From the NCBI GenBank assembly GCA_910587395.1, contig CAJULJ010000083.1, forward strand, positions 1 to 9,940: a stretch of DNA of 9,940 nucleotides. The letters run 5' to 3'. The stretch is from an uncultured Oscillospiraceae bacterium (GTDB taxonomy: Bacteria; Bacillota; Clostridia; Oscillospirales; Oscillospiraceae). The notes under the pieces are model-generated. The model saw only the letters and a list, made by a program, of their open reading frames with translations. It did no database searches and was not told where the DNA came from. Below, piece by piece: positions 1 to 6,975 of the stretch (the stretch's first letter is position 1; each line of letters begins with the position of its first letter). The translations under genes were made by a program, and so were the position numbers.

Positions 1-54
1 TCCAAATTCGTTGTATTGCCATTTGGCTCCTCGTTTATTGACGACACCATCTAA
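1..54 (+). other. Possible C-terminal tail of a gene entering from the left edge
   Basis: Frame 1 is open from the window edge to a TAA at 52-54 and reads SKFVVLPFGSSFIDDTI. The codons are AT-rich, unlike the genes to the right. It is too short to identify and could be chance. A minus-strand frame starting at 50 (MVSSINEEPNG...) is also open to the edge but has no ribosome binding site. The rest of 55-122 shows no gene. Confidence 0.15.
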
Positions 55-125
55 AAGATTTGAAAATGGTCTTTGTCAATTCCCTACAATTCAAGCCCAC
101 GTCATTTTGGCAGTTTGACCAGAGG

Positions 126-163
126 AAAAAGCAGAACCGCCCCGGCCCGTGCCGGAGCGGTTC
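126..163 (-). terminator. Rho-independent terminator of the HK-RR-SBP operon
   Basis: The arms 134-146 and 151-163 form a 13-bp GC-rich stem with one mismatch and a 4-base loop. Read on the minus strand it is followed by five T (plus-strand A run 126-130). It lies 10 bases past the stop of the solute-binding protein gene and so ends the minus-strand operon. Confidence 0.9.
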
Positions 164-172
164 CTTCCGCTG

Positions 173-1168
173 TCAGCTGTCACGAATCTCTTGAATCAGC
201 GCCTGCTGCTCGTCGGAGTACTCCTCATACATGGGCTGTACCGCCCGGCGGAACTTCTCCCGCTGCTCCTCGGTCAGTGTGGTCACCACACAGCCGTAGT
301 CCCGCACCAGCTTCTCCGCCGCCTTCTCCTCCTGAATCCAGAGCTCCCGCTCGTAGATGGCGCACTCCTTGGCGCACTGCCGGACGATTGTGACATAGTC
401 CTCGTCGATCTCCGCGATCTTATCCAGGGCCACCGTGCTCATAATCTGCATCTCCGGCAGGCGGGAGTGCTGGTCCTGGAGGTAGTAGCCTGCGGCCTGG
501 AAGTGGCCGGTGGCGGCATAGCTGGGCCAATTGTTTTCCGCACCGTCAATCTTCGCGGTCTGCAATGCCGAATACACATCGTTGTAGGGTATTTGGACCG
601 CTTTTGCCCCCAAAAGCTCCACCATGCGGCTCATCAGCGCGGACTCCTGGACTCGGATGGACAGTCCCCGCAGGTCCTCCAGACCACCGATGGGCTCACG
701 GGTGTAAAAGCTCCGTGCTCCGGCGTCAAACCAGCTCAGCCCAATGATGCCGGCCTGCCGGGCGCTGGTGAGGAACCGCTCGCCGATGGGCCCATCCAGC
801 ACCCGCCACATATGCTCCGCGCTGTCGTACAGGAAGGGGAGCTGGAGCACCTCCATCTCCGGATGATATTCCGCCAGCGTTCCCATAGACACTCTGGTCA
901 TATCGATCCCGCCAAACTGCACCTGCTCCAGGACCTGATTTTCGTCCCCCAGCTCCCCGTTGCAGTAAAGCCGGATGCATATCTTCCCCTGGGTGCGCTC
1001 CTCCACCAGCTGGGCAAAATACTCCGCCGCCCTGGTGGTGGGGTAGTCCTCCGGCTGGTTTTCGCCGTAGCGCAGGATCAGCAGGGGCACGGCCTTATTC
1101 TCTGCCGGTCCCCCGCAGCCGCACAACAGCAGCAGGACGCACAGCGCCAGGCAGACACACCGCTTCAC
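173..1168 (-). CDS. TRAP transporter solute-binding lipoprotein, DctP family
   Basis: This is an extracytoplasmic solute-binding protein of the DctP (TRAP) family, expected to bind an organic acid outside the membrane. The 331-residue length is normal for the family. Residues 1-18 form a lipoprotein signal: KR, a leucine-rich stretch, then LCGC with Cys18 as the likely lipidated residue. The binding domain follows, with GELGDENQ (71-78), IRVQES (171-176, where Arg172 matches the carboxylate-binding arginine of the family) and DGAENNWPSY (208-217). The start is a GTG at 1168-1166 preceded by GGGAGG at good spacing. It overlaps the stop of the response regulator gene by 4 bases, so the two are co-translated. 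No DctQ or DctM permease gene is nearby and a terminator follows. It could therefore serve a distant permease, or present ligand to the co-encoded kinase; the second role is inference. Confidence 0.9.
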   Translation of the reverse strand: MKRCVCLALCVLLLLCGCGGPAENKAVPLLILRYGENQPEDYPTTRAAEYFAQLVEERTQGKICIRLYCNGELGDENQVLEQVQFGGIDMTRVSMGTLAEYHPEMEVLQLPFLYDSAEHMWRVLDGPIGERFLTSARQAGIIGLSWFDAGARSFYTREPIGGLEDLRGLSIRVQESALMSRMVELLGAKAVQIPYNDVYSALQTAKIDGAENNWPSYAATGHFQAAGYYLQDQHSRLPEMQIMSTVALDKIAEIDEDYVTIVRQCAKECAIYERELWIQEEKAAEKLVRDYGCVVTTLTEEQREKFRRAVQPMYEEYSDEQQALIQEIRDS

Positions 1169-1950
1169 GACATCCCTCCCGCCCGGTCCCGGGCGGCGTT
1201 CCGGCGGTAGTCCGTGGGGGTCATGCCCACCTTTTTCTTGAAGGCCCGGGTGAAATAGTTGGCGCTCTCATAGCCAACCATGCTGGCCACCTCCGCCGTG
1301 GAGCGCAGAGGGTCCCGCAGCAGCGCCTTGGCCGCGTCCATGCGCAGCTCTGTGAGATAATCCAGGAAGTTCACCTGGAAGGTCCGCTTGAACAAAGAGG
1401 AAAAGTAGGATGGATTTAGGTTCAAAATGGCGCTGACGGAGTCCAGGGAAATATCGTACAGCATGTAGTTGTGCTGCAAATACTTTTTAACCTTGCCCAT
1501 CAGCAGATTGGTCTTGTCATAGCTGTCCATTTCCAACAGCTCCCCATTAGAGGCCATGGCCTCCAGCTGACGCTGCGCGTCAGCCTGGGCCGACGCCCGC
1601 CGGACAGCCTGTTCCACATCGTTGGGGTCAACGGGCTTGAGGATGTAATCACAGGCCCCCAGCTTTACCGCCTCATGGGCATAGGTAAACAGGCTGTAGG
1701 CCGTGACGAAGATGATCTTGCATTCCGGGCGCTGGGCCTGGATCTGTCTGGCCGCGTCGATGCCGTTGATCCCCGGCATTTCAATGTCCAGCAACGCCAC
1801 ATCCGCCGCCCACAGCGCCGCCGCGTCCACCGCAAGGCGTCCGTTCTCAACCATGCGGACCTCCACATCCCGGCCGAACCGCTGATCTAAAATTTCCGCG
1901 AGGATTTCCCGCTCGTAGCCCTCATCGTCCGCCACCAGGATTTTAATCAT
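1165..1950 (-). CDS. Response regulator, receiver plus AraC-type DNA-binding domain
   Basis: This is a cytoplasmic two-component response regulator of 261 residues. The receiver domain (about 1-120) has the acidic pocket ADDE (7-10), the phospho-acceptor Asp55 in LLDIEMPG, Thr83 and Lys105 in LKP. The C-terminal 100 residues form a double helix-turn-helix AraC domain, including YFSSLFKRTF and the typical signature VGYESANYFTRAFKKKVGMTP. This architecture is the YesN type, paired with LytS/YesM-like kinases. I chose the ATG at 1950 because AAGGTG lies 6 bases upstream and the protein then begins MIKILVADDE; an ATG at 1956 is the alternative. The gene overlaps the kinase gene by 8 bases and the binding-protein gene by 4, so all three are one operon. 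Its targets are not visible here; the divergent genes or its own operon are possible. Confidence 0.95.
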   Translation of the reverse strand: MIKILVADDEGYEREILAEILDQRFGRDVEVRMVENGRLAVDAAALWAADVALLDIEMPGINGIDAARQIQAQRPECKIIFVTAYSLFTYAHEAVKLGACDYILKPVDPNDVEQAVRRASAQADAQRQLEAMASNGELLEMDSYDKTNLLMGKVKKYLQHNYMLYDISLDSVSAILNLNPSYFSSLFKRTFQVNFLDYLTELRMDAAKALLRDPLRSTAEVASMVGYESANYFTRAFKKKVGMTPTDYRRNAARDRAGGMS

Positions 1951-3463
1951 CCTCATCACCTTCTTCTTCCCAGGATAGAATCTGAGGAAGGCGAAGCACT
2001 GCCGCAGTCCCCCTCCCCTGCTCGGATTCGATTTCCATGCCGTACTCCTTACCCCACAGACGCAGACGGGCGGCCACATTGTATACTCCGATGTGCTCCC
2101 CTGTGATGGGCGGATTTTTCAGGTTGTTCCGTAAAGCCTCCAGCGTTTCCGGACTCATACCCACGCCGTCGTCGGCCACAGTGATTTTCAGAGCGCCGCC
2201 CTCCTCCTGAATGTGGATGTCTACACATCCGCCCTCCTCCTTGGGGGCGATACCGTGCTTGAACGCGTTCTCCACCAAAGGCTGAAGGATAAAGGAGGGC
2301 ACCAGGGTGTCCGGCAGATCCACCTCAGGACTGATGTGCCAGCGCATCCCCAGCCGTTCCCCAAAACGGGCGCGGTACAGGGCATAAAACTCGTCCACGA
2401 TCTGCACCTCCCGCAGCAGGGGCACCTGGCTCTCGTTGCTGCCCAGGGCGTAGCGGAACAGACGGCTCAGGGAACCGATGAGCGCATGGGTCCGCTCCGC
2501 GCCCTCCTTCTGGGAGGTGTACATGATGACGTTCAGCGTGTTGAACAGAAAATGGGGATTAATCTGGCTGCGCAGCTGCTGGAGCTTTTCCCGCTCCATC
2601 AGGGTCTGGAGCTCCAGCGCCTCCAGCTCCTTGGCGTGAAGCCGGCTCTCCACGGCGTTCTTTTCGTTCAAAAGCTCCACCTGCCGCTTCATGGAGCGCT
2701 TCATCTCGTTGAAGGCCCTGGCCGTGTGGCCGGTCTCGTCCCGTGGACTCTCGTCCAAGTCGGGGGTATCAAACTCCCCCCGGCTGATGGCCTGGGACGC
2801 CTGGGCCAGCGCCGCCGCCGACCGCAGCAGCCGCGCCAGCGACACCACCAGCATGGTCCCGGTCATAAAGCAGAGAAGCACCACCACGGTCTGGGCCTGT
2901 TTCAACCCCTCGTTCAGCTGTGTCAGGCGGATGTGGGCGTCCTGATTGTCAAAGCAGGCACGCTCCAAAAGCTGCTGGGTGTATTGGCGCAGATAAGTTC
3001 CGCAGGGCTCCGCACTGCTGTAGTATAATTTCGATGCCTGGGCCGACCGGCCGGACTGGAGCTCCGCCACGATGGAATTCAGAGTGCGGCCCAGCGTCCG
3101 ATAGGTGGTCTGGGCCGCGTTGGCCAGCAGATACTGCTCCTCGCTGACCACCCGCAGGTCCATCTCGATGTTCCCCAGATGAGCGGCGGACCGCCGCCGG
3201 CTCTCCTGGATGGTCTCGATCAGCGCCGCCGTGTCTCCGTAGTCCCAGCGGTGGTTTTCCAGCGCCGTCATACACGCCTCCACGTCGTTCAAAAACTGGC
3301 TGATGGTCTGGATGCTTTCGCTGCGTTTTTCCAACGGCTCCAGCACATATTTCGTCTGGTAGTAACCGATGCCGATTTGAAGGGCCATCGCCGCACCAAA
3401 GGCCGCCAGAAACAACGCAATGCGGCCCAGCAGCGTCATGCGCGGCCATCTGATGCGGCCCAT
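1943..3463 (-). CDS. Sensor histidine kinase, YesM/LytS-like (HisKA_7TM-less, His_kinase family)
   Basis: This is a membrane sensor kinase of 506 residues. A membrane segment at about 10-33 and another at about 190-213 enclose a largely helical extracellular domain of roughly 155 residues. A HAMP-like linker (about 210-262) and a coiled coil lead to the His_kinase domain, with the phospho-accepting His304 in QINPHFLFNTLN. The ATPase domain has the N box LVENAFKHG (396-404), DDGVGM (431-436) and GEHIGVYNV (455-463). The start at 3463 has AGGAGG 6 bases upstream; an in-frame ATG at 3532 lies upstream of the predicted promoter -10 and is unlikely. The gene is first in the operon with the response regulator it should phosphorylate. 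The sensor domain has no motif I recognise, so the ligand is unknown. A partnership with the co-encoded binding protein is plausible but inferred. Confidence 0.95.
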   Translation of the reverse strand: MGRIRWPRMTLLGRIALFLAAFGAAMALQIGIGYYQTKYVLEPLEKRSESIQTISQFLNDVEACMTALENHRWDYGDTAALIETIQESRRRSAAHLGNIEMDLRVVSEEQYLLANAAQTTYRTLGRTLNSIVAELQSGRSAQASKLYYSSAEPCGTYLRQYTQQLLERACFDNQDAHIRLTQLNEGLKQAQTVVVLLCFMTGTMLVVSLARLLRSAAALAQASQAISRGEFDTPDLDESPRDETGHTARAFNEMKRSMKRQVELLNEKNAVESRLHAKELEALELQTLMEREKLQQLRSQINPHFLFNTLNVIMYTSQKEGAERTHALIGSLSRLFRYALGSNESQVPLLREVQIVDEFYALYRARFGERLGMRWHISPEVDLPDTLVPSFILQPLVENAFKHGIAPKEEGGCVDIHIQEEGGALKITVADDGVGMSPETLEALRNNLKNPPITGEHIGVYNVAARLRLWGKEYGMEIESEQGRGTAAVLRLPQILSWEEEGDEDD

Positions 3464-3503
3464 AGGCTCCCTCCTCCACGGCTGATAAAAATCTAATGAT
3501 ATA

Positions 3504-3532
3504 ATGATAGCATTTTCTTTGACTTTTTGCAA
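3504..3532 (-). promoter_or_regulatory. Promoter of the HK-RR-SBP operon
   Basis: Read on the minus strand, TTGCAA (3532-3527) and TATCAT (3509-3504) are separated by 17 bases, with TGC just before the -10 (extended -10). Transcription would begin near 3497, giving a leader of about 35 bases that contains the AGGAGG ribosome binding site. Confidence 0.7.
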
Positions 3533-3543
3533 TCTTTTTGAAA

Positions 3544-3572
3544 TTGATTGCCTGGGACAGATGTGCTATGCT
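3544..3572 (+). promoter_or_regulatory. Divergent promoter of the YcxB-like/MFS genes
   Basis: TTGATT (3544-3549) and TATGCT (3567-3572) lie 17 bases apart with TGC before the -10. It sits only 11 bases from the -35 of the opposite-facing kinase promoter, so one regulator bound here could affect both transcripts. Confidence 0.55.
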
Positions 3573-3602
3573 GTTATATTATGGACAAGGGGGTATGCCT
3601 GC

Positions 3603-4115
3603 GTGAAAATCCAGGTCCGGCTCGATGGGCGGGAGTTTATGAAATTCAGCTGGTTTGACGCCCTTCGGCATAAAAAAATCTGGCGCCGTCCTGCCCTGTT
3701 TGCCGCGATCCTGGGCACCGCCGCCGAAGTTTGCTTCGTGCTGCATAAGCAGCGCGGGGCCGTTTTGCTGGGAAGCGTACTTCTCGTGGTGGCGCTGGGC
3801 CTGCCCGCGGCCTATTTTTTAAGCTTTTTCCTCTCCCTGCGCAGGCAGAGCGCCGGACTCGGCGGAGGAAAACATGTCTATACGCTGGATCTGCACGACG
3901 ACGGACAGGGAATCACTGTGGATAACGGAAACGAGCACGCAGCCTATCCATGGAAGCAGATTTTTCACGTCTATCGAAGCGAAACCGCCAGTTATTTTTA
4001 CATCACCCCACAGCGGGCATTCCTGATCCCCCACGATTGTGTGCGGGACGGTGTGGACGAACTGTGGGCCTTAATCCGGCGATGGGTCCCGGCAGACCGG
4101 CAAACCCTGTTATGA
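3603..4115 (+). CDS. YcxB-like membrane protein
   Basis: This is a 170-residue protein resembling the YcxB-like family of uncharacterised Gram-positive membrane proteins. An N-terminal segment VKIQVRLDGREFMKFSW precedes a membrane hairpin of two hydrophobic helices (about 29-47 and 51-72). A C-terminal soluble domain of mostly beta character follows, with YPWKQIFHVYRSETASYFYI and AFLIPHDC, which match the family pattern of a conserved W..I followed by a ..IP.. strand. The GTG at 3603 is chosen because homologs begin at this beta strand and AAGGGGG lies about 9 bases upstream. An ATG at 3640 would cut the first strand, and the frame's first ATG (3504) precedes the promoter. It lies about 27 bases before the MFS gene and is probably co-transcribed with it. 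The function is unknown. Confidence 0.7.
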   Translation: MKIQVRLDGREFMKFSWFDALRHKKIWRRPALFAAILGTAAEVCFVLHKQRGAVLLGSVLLVVALGLPAAYFLSFFLSLRRQSAGLGGGKHVYTLDLHDDGQGITVDNGNEHAAYPWKQIFHVYRSETASYFYITPQRAFLIPHDCVRDGVDELWALIRRWVPADRQTLL

Positions 4116-4142
4116 TCTGAATTTAAAGGAGATATGAAAACT

Positions 4143-5339
4143 ATGAGTGACATCACTCCAGCGGAGCGCCGCCAGAACCAGCTTTTGTATTGTGTCCTCT
4201 TCACCTTTTTTGTCAGCGGAGCCGCTTCCCAGCCTCTGGGATCCTTCATCCCCTTCCTTCGGGAGACCTACGGATTCAGCTACGACCTGTCCGGCATACT
4301 ACTGTCCTGCCAATCGGTGGGCAACCTGATCGCCGTGCTGCCGGCGGGATTCCTGCCACTGTGGCTGGGCCGGCGGCGGGCTATCCTGCTCACCGCCGTG
4401 TGGATGACGGTGGCCTATCTCATCTTCGCCGCCGGGCTGGGGACCGCGCCCTTGCTGGTAGCGGCGTTCCTCATGACGGGAATCGCACGGGGCGGCAATT
4501 CCAACTTCTCCAACACCATGATCTCCACCCTCCCTGGAGACAAGGCCGCCCAGGGCTACAACCTGCTCCACGGCTGCTTTGCGGTGGGGGCGCTGCTTTC
4601 GCCGCTGCTTCTGGTGTTCTTTGCCGGACACTGGCCGGGAACAGGCTGGCGGGTAATGGCGGGGCTGCTGTGCGCGCTGTGCCTGTGCCAGCTGGCGGTA
4701 TACGCAAAAATGCCCCTGCCCGCCGAACCGCCCCGGAAGGGTGTATCCTCCGCAGACCGGAGCTTTTTAAAGGTAAAGCTGTTCTGGCTGGGCAGCGCCA
4801 TGCTGCTGTTTTACATCTCAGCGGAGTACGCCATCGTGGGGTGGCTGGTAACCTATTTCCAGGACACAGGCATTCTGAACGCCAGCTACTCTCAGCTGAT
4901 GAACAGCCTGCTGTGGCTGGTCATCTTCATCGGGCGAATGATAGGCGCGGCCATCACCGGAAAGGTATCCCGGAGCAAGCTGCTGCTGGTGGACGGCGTT
5001 GGCTTTTTCACGTGCTTCCTGGTGATGTTTTTCAGCCGCACACCAGGGCCAATTGTTCTGGGACTGATTGGCGTGGGGTTATTCATGGCCACCATTTATC
5101 CCACCGCTTTTGCCTTTGGCAGCGACTGCATTCGGGGGAACGATCTGGGGTACAGCATCATGATCTTCACCGGCAGCGTGGGCGGAATCGTCACCCCTGC
5201 CTTAGTGGGCCTGGTGGCCGAGCGGGCGGGCATCCAGGCGGGGATGGGCGTGGTGGCAGCGCTCACCGCTCTACTGCTGGCAAGCATTGTGCTGAGCGTG
5301 GCCAGTGTCAATCGATTCAAATCAGCATTAGATCGATAA
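4143..5339 (+). CDS. MFS transporter, FucP/FHS-like
   Basis: This is a major facilitator superfamily permease of about 398 residues, normal for a 12-helix transporter, with alternating hydrophobic helices throughout. The loop between helices 2 and 3 (GFLPLWLGRRRAI) fits MFS motif A. The C-terminal half has GVGLFMATIYPTAFAFG and GSVGGIVTPALVGLVAERAG, which resemble the fucose/glucose-mannose:H+ symporter-like branch. The substrate cannot be read from the sequence; a sugar or small organic solute is only a guess. AAGGAG at 4126-4131 is 2 bases from an ATG at 4134 and 11 from the ATG at 4143, so I prefer 4143; the difference is three residues. It follows the YcxB-like gene closely and diverges from the two-component operon, which may regulate it. 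Confidence 0.9.
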   Translation: MSDITPAERRQNQLLYCVLFTFFVSGAASQPLGSFIPFLRETYGFSYDLSGILLSCQSVGNLIAVLPAGFLPLWLGRRRAILLTAVWMTVAYLIFAAGLGTAPLLVAAFLMTGIARGGNSNFSNTMISTLPGDKAAQGYNLLHGCFAVGALLSPLLLVFFAGHWPGTGWRVMAGLLCALCLCQLAVYAKMPLPAEPPRKGVSSADRSFLKVKLFWLGSAMLLFYISAEYAIVGWLVTYFQDTGILNASYSQLMNSLLWLVIFIGRMIGAAITGKVSRSKLLLVDGVGFFTCFLVMFFSRTPGPIVLGLIGVGLFMATIYPTAFAFGSDCIRGNDLGYSIMIFTGSVGGIVTPALVGLVAERAGIQAGMGVVAALTALLLASIVLSVASVNRFKSALDR

Positions 5340-5432
5340 GAGTATGCCGAGCGGCTAAAGAAAATGCGGCCAGAGGACCGCATGTCGCTGCCAGGGGCGT
5401 TCCACTTGAAGCTGGAACCGCCCAGATCATAG
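5340..5432 (+). pseudogene. Possible coding remnant directly after the MFS stop
   Basis: The same frame as the MFS gene stays open for 30 codons past its TAA, to a TAG at 5430-5432. The peptide (EYAERLKKMRPEDRMSLPG...) is charged and soluble-looking and its third codon positions are GC-rich like the genes here. There is no start with a ribosome binding site. It could be the tail of a gene lost by deletion or just chance; I do not recognise the family. Confidence 0.2.
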
Positions 5433-5594
5433 AAGGAGAAAAGGCACGGAAGTGAGCAGAGCTTTCGCCGCAGGCAGATGGGTCACGGCCTCCCGGAATC
5501 CCTTCCCGCAGAGCTCCTGCAGGTCTGTCCCCTTAGCAATCCCCATTCTCGTCTGTAAAACGGAAGGCTGGAGCTGTGCTTTGTCTCGTGGCAA
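5427..5594 (-). CDS. Doubtful small ORF with TTG start and strong SD
   Basis: On the minus strand, AAGGAGG lies 4 bases before a TTG at 5594 that opens a 55-residue frame ending in TGA at 5427. It contains SVLQTRMGIAKGTDLQELC, and the last residues (SVPFLLL) are hydrophobic. No family is recognised. It lies just past the two-way terminator, and no promoter was found between hairpin and start, so it may be a remnant or not translated at all. Confidence 0.18.
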   Translation of the reverse strand: MPRDKAQLQPSVLQTRMGIAKGTDLQELCGKGFREAVTHLPAAKALLTSVPFLLL

Positions 5595-5617
5595 TTTACC
5601 TCCTTGGGGGCAAAATG

Positions 5618-5670
5618 AAAAAAGGCGGCCCAGAATATCCCGGTTGGGATACTCTGGGCCGCCTCTTTTT
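5618..5670. terminator. Strong bidirectional rho-independent terminator
   Basis: The arms 5624-5641 and 5646-5663 pair at 17 of 18 positions around a GGTT loop. The stem is flanked by six A on the left (5618-5623) and a T tract on the right (5666-5670), so it can terminate on either strand. On the plus strand it would end the YcxB-like/MFS transcript, about 280 bases past the MFS stop. It insulates the amidase gene from the left. Confidence 0.88.
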
Positions 5671-5776
5671 CCTTCCATTTGAACATGTCCCCCTTTAAAT
5701 CTTCCACGACCTGCGGTATCTTGTCCCCCTCCGCTCATCAGGTCGGACATATATTCCGAACGGCGGCACAACAACC

Positions 5777-5805
5777 TTGCATATCCAACCCGGAGATGGT
5801 AAAAT
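5777..5805 (+). promoter_or_regulatory. Promoter of the amidase gene
   Basis: TTGCAT (5777-5782) and TAAAAT (5800-5805) are 17 bases apart. The start would be near 5812, giving a leader of about 40 bases. A TCGGA/TCCGA inverted repeat 17 bases upstream of the -35 could be a binding site, but its 5-bp arms are weak evidence. Confidence 0.65.
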
Positions 5806-5850
5806 AGGGAAACGGTTTCCCCCCCCCTCAGACGAAAGGATGTCGAATCC

Positions 5851-6732
5851 ATGAACACTTTGAAAATCACCCTGCTGCAAATCGCGCCTTGTGGCACACT
5901 GGAGGAGAATCTCGAAAAAGGGATCAGCTCCTGCCGGAAAGCGAAAGAGCTGGGCGCTGATATCGCGCTGTTCCCCGAGATGTGGAGCAACGGCTATAAC
6001 ATCTACAACCGCCCTGTTGACCAGTGGAAGGTGGAAGCAATTCCCGCTGGCAGCGAATTTGTCAACGCCTTCGGAAAACTTGCCAAGCAACTCGACATGG
6101 CCATCGGTGTCACTTTTTTGGAAGAGTACGAGGGTGGCCCCCGCAATTCGATAGTTTTGTTTGATCGATTTGGAGAGCGGAAAATCACCTACGCCAAAGT
6201 TCACACCTGTGATTTTAATGTGGAGCGGAACCTGACACCGGGTGAGGATTTCTACGTCACCACCTTGGATACAGCCTGTGGGGAGGTCAAAGTCGGGGCC
6301 ATGATCTGTTTCGACAGGGAATTTCCCGAGAGCGCCAGAATCCTGATGCTCAAAGGTGCGGAACTGATCCTGGTGCCCAATGCCTGCCCCATGGAGATCA
6401 ATCGCCTTTCTCAGCTGAGGGGCAGAGCCTATGAGAATATGCTGGCCATCGCCACCTGTAACTACCCGGATTCTGTACCCGATTGCAACGGCGGCTCCAG
6501 TGTCTTCGACGGCGTGGCCTACCTCCCGGAGCTGGACGGTTCCCGAGATACCTGCATTTTGCAGACGGACGGAGCAGAGGGAATCTATCTCGCAGAGCTT
6601 GATTTGGAGCAGCTGCGGCGCTATCGTGAGAGCGAGGTGCATGGCAACGCATTCCGGCGCCCGCAGAAATATGGACTCCTGCTTGATCACAAAATTGAGC
6701 CACCATTTATTAGGAATGATCATCGCACGTAG
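5851..6732 (+). CDS. Carbon-nitrogen hydrolase (nitrilase superfamily amidase)
   Basis: This cytoplasmic amidase of 293 residues belongs to the nitrilase (CN_hydrolase) superfamily. It hydrolyses a non-peptide C-N bond through a Glu-Lys-Cys triad, all of which are visible: Glu43 in ALFPEMWSNGY, Lys116 in ITYAKVHTCDF and Cys153 in VGAMICFDREFPESAR. The second conserved Glu would be Glu91 or Glu92. Length and layout fit the beta-ureidopropionase/N-carbamoylputrescine amidase-like branches, as does the C-terminal RRYRESEVHGNAFRRPQKYGLL. The exact substrate cannot be assigned, and no polyamine or pyrimidine-degradation genes are nearby. The ATG at 5851 has AAAGGA about 10 bases upstream. The gene has its own promoter and stands alone, 243 bases before the GMP synthase gene. 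No clear terminator follows it; the AT-rich gap 6733-6910 shows no other gene. Confidence 0.9.
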   Translation: MNTLKITLLQIAPCGTLEENLEKGISSCRKAKELGADIALFPEMWSNGYNIYNRPVDQWKVEAIPAGSEFVNAFGKLAKQLDMAIGVTFLEEYEGGPRNSIVLFDRFGERKITYAKVHTCDFNVERNLTPGEDFYVTTLDTACGEVKVGAMICFDREFPESARILMLKGAELILVPNACPMEINRLSQLRGRAYENMLAIATCNYPDSVPDCNGGSSVFDGVAYLPELDGSRDTCILQTDGAEGIYLAELDLEQLRRYRESEVHGNAFRRPQKYGLLLDHKIEPPFIRNDHRT

Positions 6733-6910
6733 ATAAATTATTTTTCCATCGCAGTTCTCAACCGATATATGAAGTGTTCTTTTATGCCACCTCAGCACAA
6801 TTCAATTAATTTATTTGACACACACTTGGCAGGCGAGAGCTTTAGTTCCTATAGTGATTAGAAATTTATTGTGTCTTGGAGAATTTGAGTAAATTGAATG
6901 CCTCACGCGC

Positions 6911-6939
6911 TTGCGCCTGGGACGTTTCTGCTGTATAAT
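6911..6939 (+). promoter_or_regulatory. Promoter of the GMP synthase gene
   Basis: TTGCGC (6911-6916) and a perfect TATAAT (6934-6939) are 17 bases apart. Transcription would start near 6946, leaving a leader of only about 30 bases, which is too short for a purine riboswitch. Confidence 0.75.
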
Positions 6940-6975
6940 GATATCCATGACGTAAATAAAAATGGAGGATGGATT

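Larger units (their letters stand above)
5340..5850. other. Gene-poor gap between the MFS and amidase genes
   Basis: These 511 bases contain no convincing complete gene. They hold a coding-like tail after the MFS stop (5340-5432), a weak minus-strand small frame (5594-5427), a strong two-way hairpin terminator (5618-5670), a short inverted repeat TCGGA/TCCGA (5743-5747 and 5755-5759), and the amidase promoter (5777-5805). A C-rich tract lies just before the amidase ribosome binding site (5819-5827). Confidence 0.6.

Noticed and set aside
149..1210. Long plus-strand open frame opposite the solute-binding protein gene
   Set aside because: It is the antisense shadow of a clear DctP-family gene; its product is low-complexity with no family features.
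4190..5455. Alternative plus frame overlapping the MFS gene
   Set aside because: It is rich in Arg, Pro and His with no membrane segments, as expected for an out-of-frame reading of GC-rich DNA.
5614..5697. 27-codon frame (MKKGGPEYPG...) across the two-way terminator, considered as a leader peptide
   Set aside because: It has no proper ribosome binding site and its sequence is dictated by the hairpin arms.
5695..6798. Long minus-strand open frame opposite the amidase gene
   Set aside because: The plus strand has the complete catalytic triad of a nitrilase-family enzyme; the minus frame has no recognisable domain or ribosome binding site.
6826..6855. Promoter-like pair TTGGCA and TATAGT, 18 bases apart, in the AT-rich gap before guaA
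   Set aside because: There is a far better promoter at 6911-6939 and no reading frame or RNA structure follows this one; AT-rich DNA gives such matches easily.
6940..6975. Possible purine riboswitch in the guaA leader
   Set aside because: The predicted leader is only about 30 bases and has none of the aptamer's three-way junction elements.
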